A stretch of DNA of 64,000 nt from Caprella mutica (lineage: Eukaryota; Arthropoda; Malacostraca; Amphipoda; Caprellidae), in contig CANNZV010001032.1 of NCBI GenBank assembly GCA_947561585.1, positions 124,001-188,000 on the forward strand, read 5' to 3'. Positions 28,001 through 36,544 of the stretch are shown in pieces (the first letter of the stretch is position 1; the number at the start of each line of letters is the position of its first letter). The notes under the pieces are model-generated. The model was given only the letters and a program-made list of their open reading frames with translations, had not been told where the DNA came from and ran no database searches. The translations under genes were made by a program, and so were the position numbers.

Positions 28001-31000
28001 ATAGATCACTAAGTCAGGCTTGATCGGGAGGTGCTTGGAGAGGCCTAGGATGTTCCATCTGAATGCGGTGTCGCGTTCGTCTAGAATAAAGGTGATGCCC
28101 CAACGCTGTGTTTCTTCGCGGACGATCTGGAGGATCTGAGAACGTTCTTCTTCCTCAAGATGAATGAGATCGAGAGGGTTCACCACGATGGCGGCGAGTT
28201 CACGGCGGCGTCGATAGATGCGGGGAGTGAGCTGGGTTGAATCTGCGGGCAGTGCTAGGAAGTGACCGACATTGCCCTGCTGGCCGGGTTTGATCAGGCC
28301 GATAGCGGGGCGGTTGGTGTGCTTTGTCGCGAGCATGAAGCTCAAGCTCAGAGCATCTGCTGAGGATTGGGTGAAGGTGACTTTGTCAGTTTGATTCTGA
28401 TTACAAATCGCTTTGCTCACTTTGTGTTGCAGAGCGTGAAGCGCATCTGATGTGGCAGCAGGCTGGAGATGATGCCTGTATGCCTTTAGGATCTCAGGTG
28501 CCGAATATCCAAGTAGGTGCTTCCCGATCGATGGCGAGATGTCGACGTAATTGCGTTCGTCCGCGTCCCATACTTGGCCACCAAGTTGTCGGTTAATGAG
28601 AATGTCAGGAGATTCATTAGGCTCTTCCCCGGAGATTCCTTGCCAGGCTTCGATGAGTTCTTGGCTTTGTGGAGTAGCTTCGCAAAGTCGCTCGCTGATC
28701 TCATCCATGTAGTCTGAGATTCCTTCAGGAAGAGGCTGGTCTTCGGATCCCTGTGGTTCTGCGGTGGAAGGGAAGACCGCTGTGCGGAGATCATCCAAGG
28801 CATTCTCGATTTGCTCGAACCTGCTATAAAGCTGGGTCGGGTCTGCCGAAAGCGCAGAGGTAGACTCGGGAGTGACGGGCATGTCTTCCTCTGTTGGTGG
28901 CTCTACGGTGTTGGGCTCAACAGAGAGGTCTGCTAGGGCAGCTGCGATGGAGGGTTCTTCAGGTGTCGGTAAGAGAGGTTCTTCAGCCGTGGCTTCTTCT
29001 AGTTCAGGCTCTTGAGATAGTAGAAGCTGGGCGGCTGCGCTTTGAGCTCCGGCAGTTGAAGGCTCAGCTGTTTCTGTCTCAAGTGCGCTAGGTTCTGCTG
29101 CCTTGGCTTCTTGCTCAGCTGCTGTTGCCACATCTACTGGGGTGTCGGGCTTCTCTTCTTCAATGGAGCCTTCACCAGTCAGCTCTTCTTCGACGGGTTC
29201 TTCAATGACAGGAGCCTCGTCGAGTGCAACGGCCTCGATACCGTGATAGGCGTGCCAATCGATAGGGAGGCCGTGTTCCCAAAGCTGCCCTAGTGTTTCT
29301 GTGATTTGATTTACTTCGCGTTGGGGTCCTTGAGTTGTACCTGCGAAGCTCACTAGGTCGGTGACGTTCATCTCGGTAAGACTCTCTGTTAGAGATCTGC
29401 CTGGTCCGACTTCAAGGACGACGCCATTGAAGGCGTCTGCTAGATGTTGAAAGCCTTGGGTGACTTGTAGAGACCTGGAAAGCTGTGATTTCCAGTAGTC
29501 GATTTCACTGATACTTTCGTCCATTAACCAATCTCCGGTGACGCCTGAAATGAAAGGGATCTGAGTGGGCTGAAGGTCGACGTGAGAAAGCACCGTGGTG
29601 TAGGCTTCCTCAATAGCGGCCATGCTCGAACTTTGGCGAGGAGTCCGGTAGAAGAGGGAGTCGTAGCTGATGTTCTGAGACTTCAGGACTTCGGTTAGCT
29701 CCTTGATAGCCTCTGTAGGACCGGAGATGAGAGTGGTGTTTGGAGACTGATAGGCTGCGACGTCCACTTGTTGCTTTAAGAACGGCTTCACCACTTTGGC
29801 GGAGGCCTTTACTTTGAGTGTTCGTCCTTCCGGGCAGCGGTTGGCAATGATCTCTGCTCGTTTGGCGATAAGAGCTAGACCTTCCTCAAGGGTGAATACA
29901 CCTCCTAGGCAAGCGGCGACATATTCGCCGATACCTTGTCCGAAGCAGGCATCTGGATAAACGCCCCAAGACATCCAAAGGCGAGCCAGTGCAAATTCGG
30001 TCACATAGACTGCGGCATCGGTGTGAATGGAGGTTTCAATGGCTTTGGTAGGATCGAATAGGGTGCTTCTGAGATCGTGACCAGTTAGTTGCTGGTGTGT
30101 TTCGCTGCACCAGTCTATCACTTCCCGATAGCTTTCTTCGGTGTCATAGAGCCCTTTGCCCATGAGTGGATGGGCCGACCAGGAGTCTGGGAACACGAAT
30201 ACAGTAGGCGACTGTGCGGTTGCGGCTTTCGCTGTGATCGGACGACTCAAGCGATGAGATGCCTCGGCGAGATCAGTCATGGCGAGACTGGATCGGTAAG
30301 GCTGGCTGTGCTTACTGGTTGCTAAGATGCTAGCAATTTCGTGTAGATCATCACCCTGCAATGGTAGCTGTTTCGCTAGGGTGGCTCGCTCGGCGTTCAG
30401 TGTATCATTGGAGTCTTCAGAGACAACCAGCAGGATAGGGCTGGCGATTTGTTCAGCAAGTTGTTCAGCGTAGACCGTCTCTTCAGCGATACGAGCTTCT
30501 TCAGCGATACGAGCTTCTTCAGCGATACGAGCTTCTTCAGCGATGCGAGCTTCTTCGGCGACACGAGCTTCTTCTTTGGCGGCCGCTTTCTTGGCAATAC
30601 TAGATGCTTTTGCAGGTGGTGCTGCAGCGTATCGTGATCGTGTTATCTTGTTCGATAGAGGGGGGAGAGGCTTCTTGATAGCCTGTGGCTGCACCTCAGT
30701 GGAGTCGGAGACGACGGTGAATGGACTCGCGACGATGCGTTGTGTGACGGCTAAGTCTGAATCGCTGGCCGTCTGATCTCCGCGTAGGCTAGCGGCGTGT
30801 TCTTGAAGTTTCTCAAGATGCTGCTTTGCAAGAGACTCTAGCGTTTCGCGATGGTGCAGGTGGCGACTGTACTTCCAGCGGAAGATGATCGTGCCGGAGT
30901 TTTCTCGGGATTCCAGTGATACGGGGTAGGGGCGTAGCGCTCTGGGGCTGTGTAGTGCGCCGACGGATTCTTCTGACTCTTGAAAGAGGCCACCTGGTGT

Positions 31001-33880
31001 AAGTGAAGTCGCATCAAGACTGCGATGACGGAAACTCATCCATGGCTGAGGAGACTCACTATCGATATCATCGATTCCGTGGATTGTCTGGAGGTCGTCG
31101 AACTGGGCGGAGAGAGATTCGACGGATTCCTTCAGATTATTGGAAGGCTTTAGAAGGATCGGCGCAATGTGTTCGCACCATCCGATCGTTTCATTTACAT
31201 CTATCTGACTGTTTCTACCTGACCAGATCCAGTTAGTGAGTGTGGGAGAAGCGCCAGATGATTGTAGTGCATGGGAGAGACATGCCGCAATGATAGGCTC
31301 GATTGAACTCTCTTGACCTAGAAGGATTTCAGAATCTTCTTTGCTCAGAGACAGTTCAATCATTTCCTGGCTTCCTTCGATGTTTCTGCCAGGATTCTCG
31401 AAGTCTGCAGGAATGCCGACGGAGGATTCTACGCTTGTTCCAAGACTTTCTCGGTAGGCTTCTCGAGACTTCTCATGATCTTTCCCTGAAGCCTCTATCC
31501 AAGCGGAGTAGGCAGCGGTCTTGGTAGGAAACTCTGGAACCGTTTTTTGAGCGCGAGCTTCGTAGTCTGTCGCGAGATCTCTCACGAAGATGTTCCATGA
31601 TGCTGAATCGACCACTAGTTGATGAGCGACAAGGAGCAAGCGGGCAGGTCGTTCACTGCCGAGATCGAAGTAGACTGCTCGGAGCTGCGCTCCCTGCCGA
31701 ATGTTTAGGCGTCCTTGGGTCGCGGCTGCAATAGTTTCGATTTGATCCTGAATGCCATCGTCAGAAGCACGGCTGAGATCGACGATACGTAAGAGGTCTT
31801 CTTGGCTGGTTTCACCATACTCCTGCCGCCATTCGCCTGTCCTGAGGTGGAACTTTAGACGAAAGACATCATGCCTAGTTGCGATGGCATTCAATGATTT
31901 TTCGAGGACTTTGCAATCAAGTCCTTTGGTCGTCTTTACCATGAGCGCGTCATTCCAGTGATCACGTCCTTCGATGTCTTGACGAAAGAACCACGACTGA
32001 ATCGGCGAAAGTGAGAATGGTCCCGTTGGTAGATTATCGGCTTCAGAGGAAGTGCTAGGCGTCTTTTCGGTTGGTGGGCTAACCATGGTAAATGGCGACG
32101 CGAATGTTGGTTCCTCCTTGGCCGATGCCACTTCCTGTGCGGGCTCGGCTGCCTGCAGATCTTCTTGAGCGAGGGCTCGCCATTGTGATGCGATTTCTTG
32201 AATCGCCTCTGACGGGGCTTCGAGTCCCTTGGTATCCAGTGGGCTCGAGTCTAAGGCTTCCAGATCGATCGCGTGTCGTCCAGTGAGAGACTCTGCGATA
32301 TTCATGGGGATTTGGAAGACGCTCCAACCTTCTTCCGGCAGTTCCTGTTTGCAGCCGCCAAGGATTCCATCAAGGAGAGTCTTAGTGTTACCATTCTCTT
32401 CTGAGCTGAGGAAGGGGAGGTCTATATCGAGGCAGTTGTGCTGGGCTGCGATTTCTGCTAGATCGATGAGCATCCTTGTCTCGACGCCGCGGTGAGCAGC
32501 CGTGTCATCGAGCAATAGATTGTGCACGAGGAGCGTGCGTTTGACTCGCTCGAACATGATTAAGCCCACAACGCCGAGGTCACCGAAACCGTCACTGACA
32601 CGGAATAAAGTGGCGTAATGATAGGGCCTGCCTAGCCATGTCTTGATCTCGGTTTCGGAGAAGCGGCGGCTAGTCGCATTAAAGAGGGTGGCGTCCTCTG
32701 TCAGAGAAGCCATGCGTGCGTGAAGCTCGGGTGTTGGCGAGGCTTGGCTGACTTGGACATCGAGAGATCCAAGGTAGGCTGGGAAACTTCCTGCATTCTG
32801 TCGCAGTAGGCGACGTTTACTCTCTGCGATCTGTCGGTTCGCTTCATCCACCCCCATGTCTTTGTTAGAAAGATCACGGTCCAAGAACCACAAGTGAGCT
32901 AGGAAATCTGTAATCTCACTAGTAGAGCTCGGAAGAGTGACGCTAAGGATGTCGGAGCGCTTTGTGCGCAGGTCTGTGACTATTTCTGCTTTGTTGGAAA
33001 TGAACGCCACATGATGTGCTGGAATTCCTAACTGTTTAACGAGCGAGCCTACTTCAGATTCAATCGAATCAGTTAGGCGGCGCACATCGACGATATCTTC
33101 CTCTTTGAGGATCATATCTGGATGTTCTTTGATCACACGCTTGACCGCATGATCGGGACCGTCGCTGAGAATAGCGAGAAGGACCCCTGACTCTCGTTGG
33201 CCAGCCAGCGTTCTCTGGAACGCCCGGTGCCCACCGGATACTTTCATGGGATTCTCCTTCTCTAGCGTCGGGGTGGACTCCCAGAGCGTGTCACTATCAT
33301 GGATGATGATGAGTTTGGGCGTGGGCTGGTAGGCCTCGTGGATGTACCTTGCGGCAACCATAGCAAGTCCGGGATAGAGTGGGACTTGAGAAGGACTCGT
33401 CGCTTCGGTGGTTCCCATCCATTCTGGTGAGCGCGCCACGTGGATGTGGTCGTTCTTACTCAGAGAAGCGAAGACGCGTTTCTCTACATTCTCAGCACGT
33501 AGTTTCTCTTCGGCGCTTGCAGTGGCAGCTGGGGGTGCCAGTAGAACAATGACATGATGTTCTGCTTCTCCGCATTCGCTGATGAGTCGGCTTGAGAACG
33601 CGTTTGAGGCTGCATCTTGTGGAGCGATATCCCGAGCGGCTTCCGCGTCAGAAATTTCGAAATCGGCCCAGTCAGTTGGGCGTACGATCAGAATGTGGAT
33701 GGATTGGGCGTCTTCCCCAGCTAGACCCTGATCGACGAGGTCCTTCGGATCGCTGACGGCAGGGCGAATGATGAACTCGGTGGTCCAGTCGAATCGCTTT
33801 CTCCAGGCATCCAATGGCCGGCGGAGGGGCTCTAGGTCAAAGTTACCTGTGAAAGAGATTGGTGGATGTGGGGAACTCAT
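25046..33880 (-). CDS. Giant NRPS/PKS-like protein, apparently catalytically dead (2,944 aa)
   Basis: An unbroken 2,944-residue frame with the fold order of a hybrid megasynthase. Approximate residues: FkbH-type HAD plus GNAT region 190-530; condensation domain 640-1035; charged helix 1102-1131; KS-AT linker and acyltransferase 1140-1500; acidic disordered linker 1515-1660; class III aminotransferase 1690-2090; C-terminal half of a second condensation domain 2110-2340; adenylation domain 2350-2740; thioesterase 2760-2944. Active sites are replaced: FkbH DxD is HDSD at 194-197; condensation HHxxxDG is HQLVVDS with Gln754; AT GHSxGE is GQGIGE with Gly1316, and its His is Gln1416; the aminotransferase Lys is Glu1962; the A3 loop near 2500 has lost its Ser/Thr/Gly; the thioesterase Ser is Pro2835. 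I find no carrier domain, KS or A C-terminal subdomain. No stops or frameshifts occur. Confidence 0.85.
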   Translation of the reverse strand: MSSPHPPISFTGNFDLEPLRRPLDAWRKRFDWTTEFIIRPAVSDPKDLVDQGLAGEDAQSIHILIVRPTDWADFEISDAEAARDIAPQDAASNAFSSRLISECGEAEHHVIVLLAPPAATASAEEKLRAENVEKRVFASLSKNDHIHVARSPEWMGTTEATSPSQVPLYPGLAMVAARYIHEAYQPTPKLIIIHDSDTLWESTPTLEKENPMKVSGGHRAFQRTLAGQRESGVLLAILSDGPDHAVKRVIKEHPDMILKEEDIVDVRRLTDSIESEVGSLVKQLGIPAHHVAFISNKAEIVTDLRTKRSDILSVTLPSSTSEITDFLAHLWFLDRDLSNKDMGVDEANRQIAESKRRLLRQNAGSFPAYLGSLDVQVSQASPTPELHARMASLTEDATLFNATSRRFSETEIKTWLGRPYHYATLFRVSDGFGDLGVVGLIMFERVKRTLLVHNLLLDDTAAHRGVETRMLIDLAEIAAQHNCLDIDLPFLSSEENGNTKTLLDGILGGCKQELPEEGWSVFQIPMNIAESLTGRHAIDLEALDSSPLDTKGLEAPSEAIQEIASQWRALAQEDLQAAEPAQEVASAKEEPTFASPFTMVSPPTEKTPSTSSEADNLPTGPFSLSPIQSWFFRQDIEGRDHWNDALMVKTTKGLDCKVLEKSLNAIATRHDVFRLKFHLRTGEWRQEYGETSQEDLLRIVDLSRASDDGIQDQIETIAAATQGRLNIRQGAQLRAVYFDLGSERPARLLLVAHQLVVDSASWNIFVRDLATDYEARAQKTVPEFPTKTAAYSAWIEASGKDHEKSREAYRESLGTSVESSVGIPADFENPGRNIEGSQEMIELSLSKEDSEILLGQESSIEPIIAACLSHALQSSGASPTLTNWIWSGRNSQIDVNETIGWCEHIAPILLKPSNNLKESVESLSAQFDDLQTIHGIDDIDSESPQPWMSFRHRSLDATSLTPGGLFQESEESVGALHSPRALRPYPVSLESRENSGTIIFRWKYSRHLHHRETLESLAKQHLEKLQEHAASLRGDQTASDSDLAVTQRIVASPFTVVSDSTEVQPQAIKKPLPPLSNKITRSRYAAAPPAKASSIAKKAAAKEEARVAEEARIAEEARIAEEARIAEEARIAEETVYAEQLAEQIASPILLVVSEDSNDTLNAERATLAKQLPLQGDDLHEIASILATSKHSQPYRSSLAMTDLAEASHRLSRPITAKAATAQSPTVFVFPDSWSAHPLMGKGLYDTEESYREVIDWCSETHQQLTGHDLRSTLFDPTKAIETSIHTDAAVYVTEFALARLWMSWGVYPDACFGQGIGEYVAACLGGVFTLEEGLALIAKRAEIIANRCPEGRTLKVKASAKVVKPFLKQQVDVAAYQSPNTTLISGPTEAIKELTEVLKSQNISYDSLFYRTPRQSSSMAAIEEAYTTVLSHVDLQPTQIPFISGVTGDWLMDESISEIDYWKSQLSRSLQVTQGFQHLADAFNGVVLEVGPGRSLTESLTEMNVTDLVSFAGTTQGPQREVNQITETLGQLWEHGLPIDWHAYHGIEAVALDEAPVIEEPVEEELTGEGSIEEEKPDTPVDVATAAEQEAKAAEPSALETETAEPSTAGAQSAAAQLLLSQEPELEEATAEEPLLPTPEEPSIAAALADLSVEPNTVEPPTEEDMPVTPESTSALSADPTQLYSRFEQIENALDDLRTAVFPSTAEPQGSEDQPLPEGISDYMDEISERLCEATPQSQELIEAWQGISGEEPNESPDILINRQLGGQVWDADERNYVDISPSIGKHLLGYSAPEILKAYRHHLQPAATSDALHALQHKVSKAICNQNQTDKVTFTQSSADALSLSFMLATKHTNRPAIGLIKPGQQGNVGHFLALPADSTQLTPRIYRRRRELAAIVVNPLDLIHLEEEERSQILQIVREETQRWGITFILDERDTAFRWNILGLSKHLPIKPDLVIYGETLSDGLPLGILSGGADWFDGGIPTDDMKGLSNTLPLVAAQATLNAIDKASDERIPQWHEHTGKLIDGLRAVSQELEAPLTIRRLGALFTLELSSSPDEARLLEAESLLQGVRLSTNAVNTTTLGHTEQDLARINNALLESFHALQDRGFLLVDLAAYQARLAGKRDKELLNYWEDHLTGAQGVWPTDYQGASENEATTLRQPLPTNITQALDERAKSLQDQYGDLLIACFQRLFHAWSGAERTAFLTTIDGVNTPLCTDQESNTISQAIEQICEAKELAVENTLFQQETFESWLANHGPSCGFGLDEVPEGLSLHWQITSNSILCDYDASIYHEDTITRWMDCFMVLLEGFATKPLETAVEELSLVSDSDYQNLVVSRNLTTTGSFPSEPIHRLFESVAMKTPSRIAVRYGHDKVCYGDLNTRADHLAAALLQQGVDPGDTIAVLTEPSPVMLEAWLAILKAGAAYLPLDPQHRADSDSLSKAQVKLLLTDQHGADAQPWASKGLEIQDLNMLAKSIQPSAKAPVASHPATMDHPATVLFDWSKEDHSPVCLPHRGIIRLVKNTNYATLSPHEVFLLGGSPATDRCLLEVWGTLLNGGVIAIPQGMRSTANLAETIGKQRVSSLVLTSEELTDLMERHAEDLSWIRQIVITDKRPSRDIVARILEELPVSLTIGFGSLENSLLTSCHTLAADELDTEHTQLGTPVPHTQIYLLNEAHQPVPTGMAGDVWVGGDGLALFDDEDKRDDVIQSPFASSDGLLFRTSTRAIWQEDGTMILAKNFVRPAIRPMGKPFTVTPLAESGKNKPVFFISANEADKQLCQEITESKLTDNRVYLIETDFDRADDTSIESMARACLSEIQSLTNNEPFIVSGGPLGGIVTYEIGQQAMSQGEALDVVVLLDTINPAAEETPALEGHSSLLNYVPRAYQGAVTLLREESHAGLHQLGWDGLVRGGMTVISTRNSQDLAEKFKSLLSNTTLLEAP
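30486..30575 (-). repeat. Five tandem 18-bp units encoding EEAR(I/V)A
   Basis: On the plus strand the unit is gcgatacgagcttcttca. Three copies are identical (30486-30539) and two are diverged (30540-30575). In the giant protein they encode EEARIA-type hexapeptides, a charged helix (residues 1102-1131) that stands where a ketosynthase would be expected. Confidence 0.9.
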
Positions 33881-34332
33881 GTGCGGTCGCTAGCGATTGA
33901 AGTGCTGTATGGCTGCCCCAGATCGCCCCATTTGGAGATCTGTGAGTACAAAGAAAGCACGGATGAACATAATAAGTATGATAATTATATTCATTTACAA
34001 ATAACTAAGGTCAACTTGAAAGGGCCTCAGAGAGGGAGACAAGACGAGATTGTGCTTTCTGTCCGGTCTTGTCGGCGGGGATAGTTAGCAGCCGCCCTCT
34101 TTGACTCTCGTAATCGAGGTCAGCTGTCGTCGCTGGTTCTCAAATTCTAGCGAAGCAGAGCCCTTGCCTTTTATCGGAACACTGAAACCGAATAATTACA
34201 ATGCGGCAAGGTCATGCAGGGTCCGACAAATCCTAGCATGGAGAAATGTCATGGGCCGGTCGGCGGCCTAACGCTGTGACGTGGGTAAGCGTAGGACCCA
34301 CCAGAGCGATCCACGACATCAAAGGAGATTAG
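33881..34332. other. 452-base intergenic region with inverted repeats
   Basis: No coding frame with typical composition is seen between the giant gene and the FloA-cluster gene upstream. The promoter for the giant gene must lie here or further upstream. Perfect short inverted repeats include GTGGGT/ACCCAC (34281-34286 with 34296-34301) and a GGCGG/CCGCC pair around 34075-34097. The 33960-34015 part is AT-rich. No known riboswitch, tRNA, SRP, tmRNA or RNase P consensus was recognised. Confidence 0.5.
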
Positions 34333-34887
34333 CTATCGGAAGCACTTTGGCTTATCGAGAATCTCTTTCAAAACAAACGCGGTCTTCGTGTGATCGGCGG
34401 TAAGAAGTTTCCGAACCTTTTTACTTATACCGGTATGCGAGCGGCGATGGGCCTCGGATTGGCCGCCCTGAAACTGTTTCATGGCTTCCGCTTCCTCAGC
34501 GGTGAGCTCCTCACGTGACCATGGGCTATCGTCAGCCTTGGCTTGCGGTGCTGTGGGCTTAGGTGGCACCGGCACTGCCTGGCGGACTGTTGGCAGGGCA
34601 GGGGGCTTCTCTGTGACCACGGGAGGGTCTTCCTCGACGGGAATCCCCAGGGACTCCAGGATCTGCCGCATCGGATTCTCTTCACTAGAACTCGAAGGGC
34701 GCGATGGCGCTTGCGCCGACGGTATGGTTGGGAAGTCCGGTGGTTCCTCCTCGAATGTGCGCGCCTGAGGGCGACGCCTGGCACCTTCCATCTTCGATTT
34801 CTTCACCTTCTCACCGATCCAGTTAAAGAAACTGATCAGCAGGAAGATGAGAACGAAGATCGACTCTTCTGGAATATCGAAGGGCAT
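34333..34887 (-). CDS. Single-pass membrane protein of unknown function
   Basis: A 184-residue protein. The ATG at 34887 begins just before one hydrophobic segment (about residues 9-24, IFVLIFLLISFFNWIGE). A basic stretch follows, then a Pro/Ala/Glu-rich, probably disordered region, and a C-terminal helical part (SRRSHTGISKKVRKLL near residue 148). No enzyme motif is visible. It starts 22 bases after the FloA gene and likely shares its operon, so it may act with the FloA/NfeD membrane microdomain. An upstream start at 34980 would overlap floA and is not preferred. Confidence 0.65.
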   Translation of the reverse strand: MPFDIPEESIFVLIFLLISFFNWIGEKVKKSKMEGARRRPQARTFEEEPPDFPTIPSAQAPSRPSSSSEENPMRQILESLGIPVEEDPPVVTEKPPALPTVRQAVPVPPKPTAPQAKADDSPWSREELTAEEAEAMKQFQGGQSEAHRRSHTGISKKVRKLLTADHTKTAFVLKEILDKPKCFR

Positions 34888-34909
34888 AAGGAAGGTGACG
34901 TAGGCTTTG

Positions 34910-35935
34910 TTAGTCTTCGCTATCGCGTGCGATGGAATCTCGCATGTCGGTGTCTGCGGTGAGATTCTTATATCGTGCAAAGTCCATCACACCGAGATTG
35001 CCTTTGCGGAAGGCTTCTGCCATGGCGCGAGGCACTTCAGCTTCTGCTTCCACAACCTTGGCACGCATTTCTTGGGTGCGAGCGGCCATCTCTTGCTCGA
35101 GAGCAATAGCGGCAGCACGGCGAACCTCAGCAGTCGCTTGAGCGATTTGTTTGTCTGCCTCAGCCTGCTCCGTTTGCAACTTGGCACCGACGTTGTCGCC
35201 TAGATCGACATCAGCGATATCGATTGAAAGAATCTCAAACGCGGTCGACGCGTCTACGCCCTTCTCGAGCACGAGTTTCGAGATATTGTCAGGATTCTCT
35301 AAGACGTCCTTGTAGGAAGGGGCGGAACCGATGGAAGTCACGATGCCCTCGCCGACTCGAGCGATGATGGTCTCTTCCGTAGCACCACCGACAAAGCGAT
35401 CGAGGTTTGTTCTCACGGTGACTCGAGCGCGGGCTCTTACGGAGATGCCATCACGAGCCACAGCGTCGATCTTATCCTTGCCCGAGCCAGTGCCAGGGCA
35501 GTCAATGACCTTTGGGTTGATGCTCGTGCGGACAGCTTCGAGGACGGTCTTTCCTGTGCCTTTCACTGCGAGATCGATCGCTTGAGCGCGCTCGATGTTC
35601 AGAGTGATGCCTGCCTTATCGGCAGCGATCATGGCAAGTACGACCTGACTGACATCACCACCAGCGAGGTAGTGAGCCTCCAGTTTGTCTGTCGTGACGA
35701 TATCAAGACCCGCTTTCGAAGCCGTGATCCTGCTATCCACGATGAGCGCGACGGGGACACGCCGTAGCCACATGGCGATGAGCTGGGACATTCCGACGGG
35801 CGCATTGGACACCCGAGCGCGTAGCCAGATGTTGAAGAACTTGAGTAGGATAATGACGACGACGAGAGCGACCAGGGCGACGAGTCCAAAGACGCCGTAT
35901 TGCCAAGCTTCGATAGCTAAGATTGGAGTATTCAT
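34910..35935 (-). CDS. floA: Flotillin-like protein FloA (SPFH family)
   Basis: A 341-residue flotillin-like scaffold of membrane microdomains. An N-terminal membrane helix (about residues 13-33) is followed by the FloA-specific stretch [27 protein letters not shown], split here as [14 protein letters not shown] and [11 protein letters not shown]. The SPFH domain comes next, including [17 protein letters not shown], and the C-terminal part is a long Ala/Glu-rich coiled coil. Length and order match bacterial FloA. It lies 34 bases behind an NfeD-type gene, the classical floA/nfeD pairing. Confidence 0.92.
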   Translation of the reverse strand: MNTPILAIEAWQYGVFGLVALVALVVVIILLKFFNIWLRARVSNAPVGMSQLIAMWLRRVPVALIVDSRITASKAGLDIVTTDKLEAHYLAGGDVSQVVLAMIAADKAGITLNIERAQAIDLAVKGTGKTVLEAVRTSINPKVIDCPGTGSGKDKIDAVARDGISVRARARVTVRTNLDRFVGGATEETIIARVGEGIVTSIGSAPSYKDVLENPDNISKLVLEKGVDASTAFEILSIDIADVDLGDNVGAKLQTEQAEADKQIAQATAEVRRAAAIALEQEMAARTQEMRAKVVEAEAEVPRAMAEAFRKGNLGVMDFARYKNLTADTDMRDSIARDSED

Positions 35936-35969
35936 AAAGAGTGTTGGTGTTGGGTTGGAGAATTCTAGT

Positions 35970-36449
35970 TTAAGCAGTTTGTGCCACGGTGCGACGGACG
36001 ACGACGCGGGAGCCTTCTACTTTCACGACACGCACAGCGGTATCGGCTTCGATCATGCCAGACTCGGCCAGGACATCGACACGCTTGTCGCCGAACTGTG
36101 CTTTGCCTGCTGGGCGTAAAGTGGTCTTGGTCACGCCTTCGGCATCGAGGTAGCTCTGGTAATGTTCGAGTGCTTCGTCATTACTCACAGTAGCATTCAG
36201 CATGAAATCCTTCCCTGGGCCGATCTTGTGGAAATATTTCAACCAAAGAGTCAGAGCGCCGACTACGAAGAAGACGGCTAAGGTGGTGACGATGAGCCCA
36301 GTGGAGGCACCATACTCGGTGAAGCTCATCACGATGGCTCCTGCGAGCGAGGCAATTCCCACGACTCCGAGAATTCCGCCAGGCAGGAAGAACTCCAGGC
36401 CGATCGCGATGACGCCGAGAACGAGGAGAATGATGATGGTCGGGAGCAT
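35970..36449 (-). CDS. NfeD-family membrane protein (short form)
   Basis: A 159-residue NfeD-type protein, without the ClpP-like protease domain of the long forms. Three hydrophobic helices (about residues 3-20, 25-43 and 50-70) are followed by an OB-fold-like C-terminal domain with the typical [17 protein letters not shown] and [17 protein letters not shown] strands. NfeD proteins work with SPFH/flotillin partners. The floA gene is directly downstream and both are on the minus strand. Confidence 0.9.
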   Translation of the reverse strand: MLPTIIILLVLGVIAIGLEFFLPGGILGVVGIASLAGAIVMSFTEYGASTGLIVTTLAVFFVVGALTLWLKYFHKIGPGKDFMLNATVSNDEALEHYQSYLDAEGVTKTTLRPAGKAQFGDKRVDVLAESGMIEADTAVRVVKVEGSRVVVRRTVAQTA

Positions 36450-36544
36450 GAGTTTCTAGGGTATAAAAGGGCGTCTTATTGAAGCTACGTCAACCCTAGC
36501 CGAATGGAGGCGACTGCGGCGAGTGGAATTGGAAGCTTTGTTTA

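Noticed and set aside
25046..33880. Functional natural-product gene cluster
   Set aside because: All active sites checked are lost, no carrier domain is present, and no phosphopantetheinyl transferase, exporter or tailoring gene is nearby.
33881..34332. tmRNA, SRP RNA, RNase P or a known riboswitch
   Set aside because: None of the conserved cores I know (for example GGAAGCAGC for SRP or GAGGAAAGTCC for RNase P) was found on either strand.
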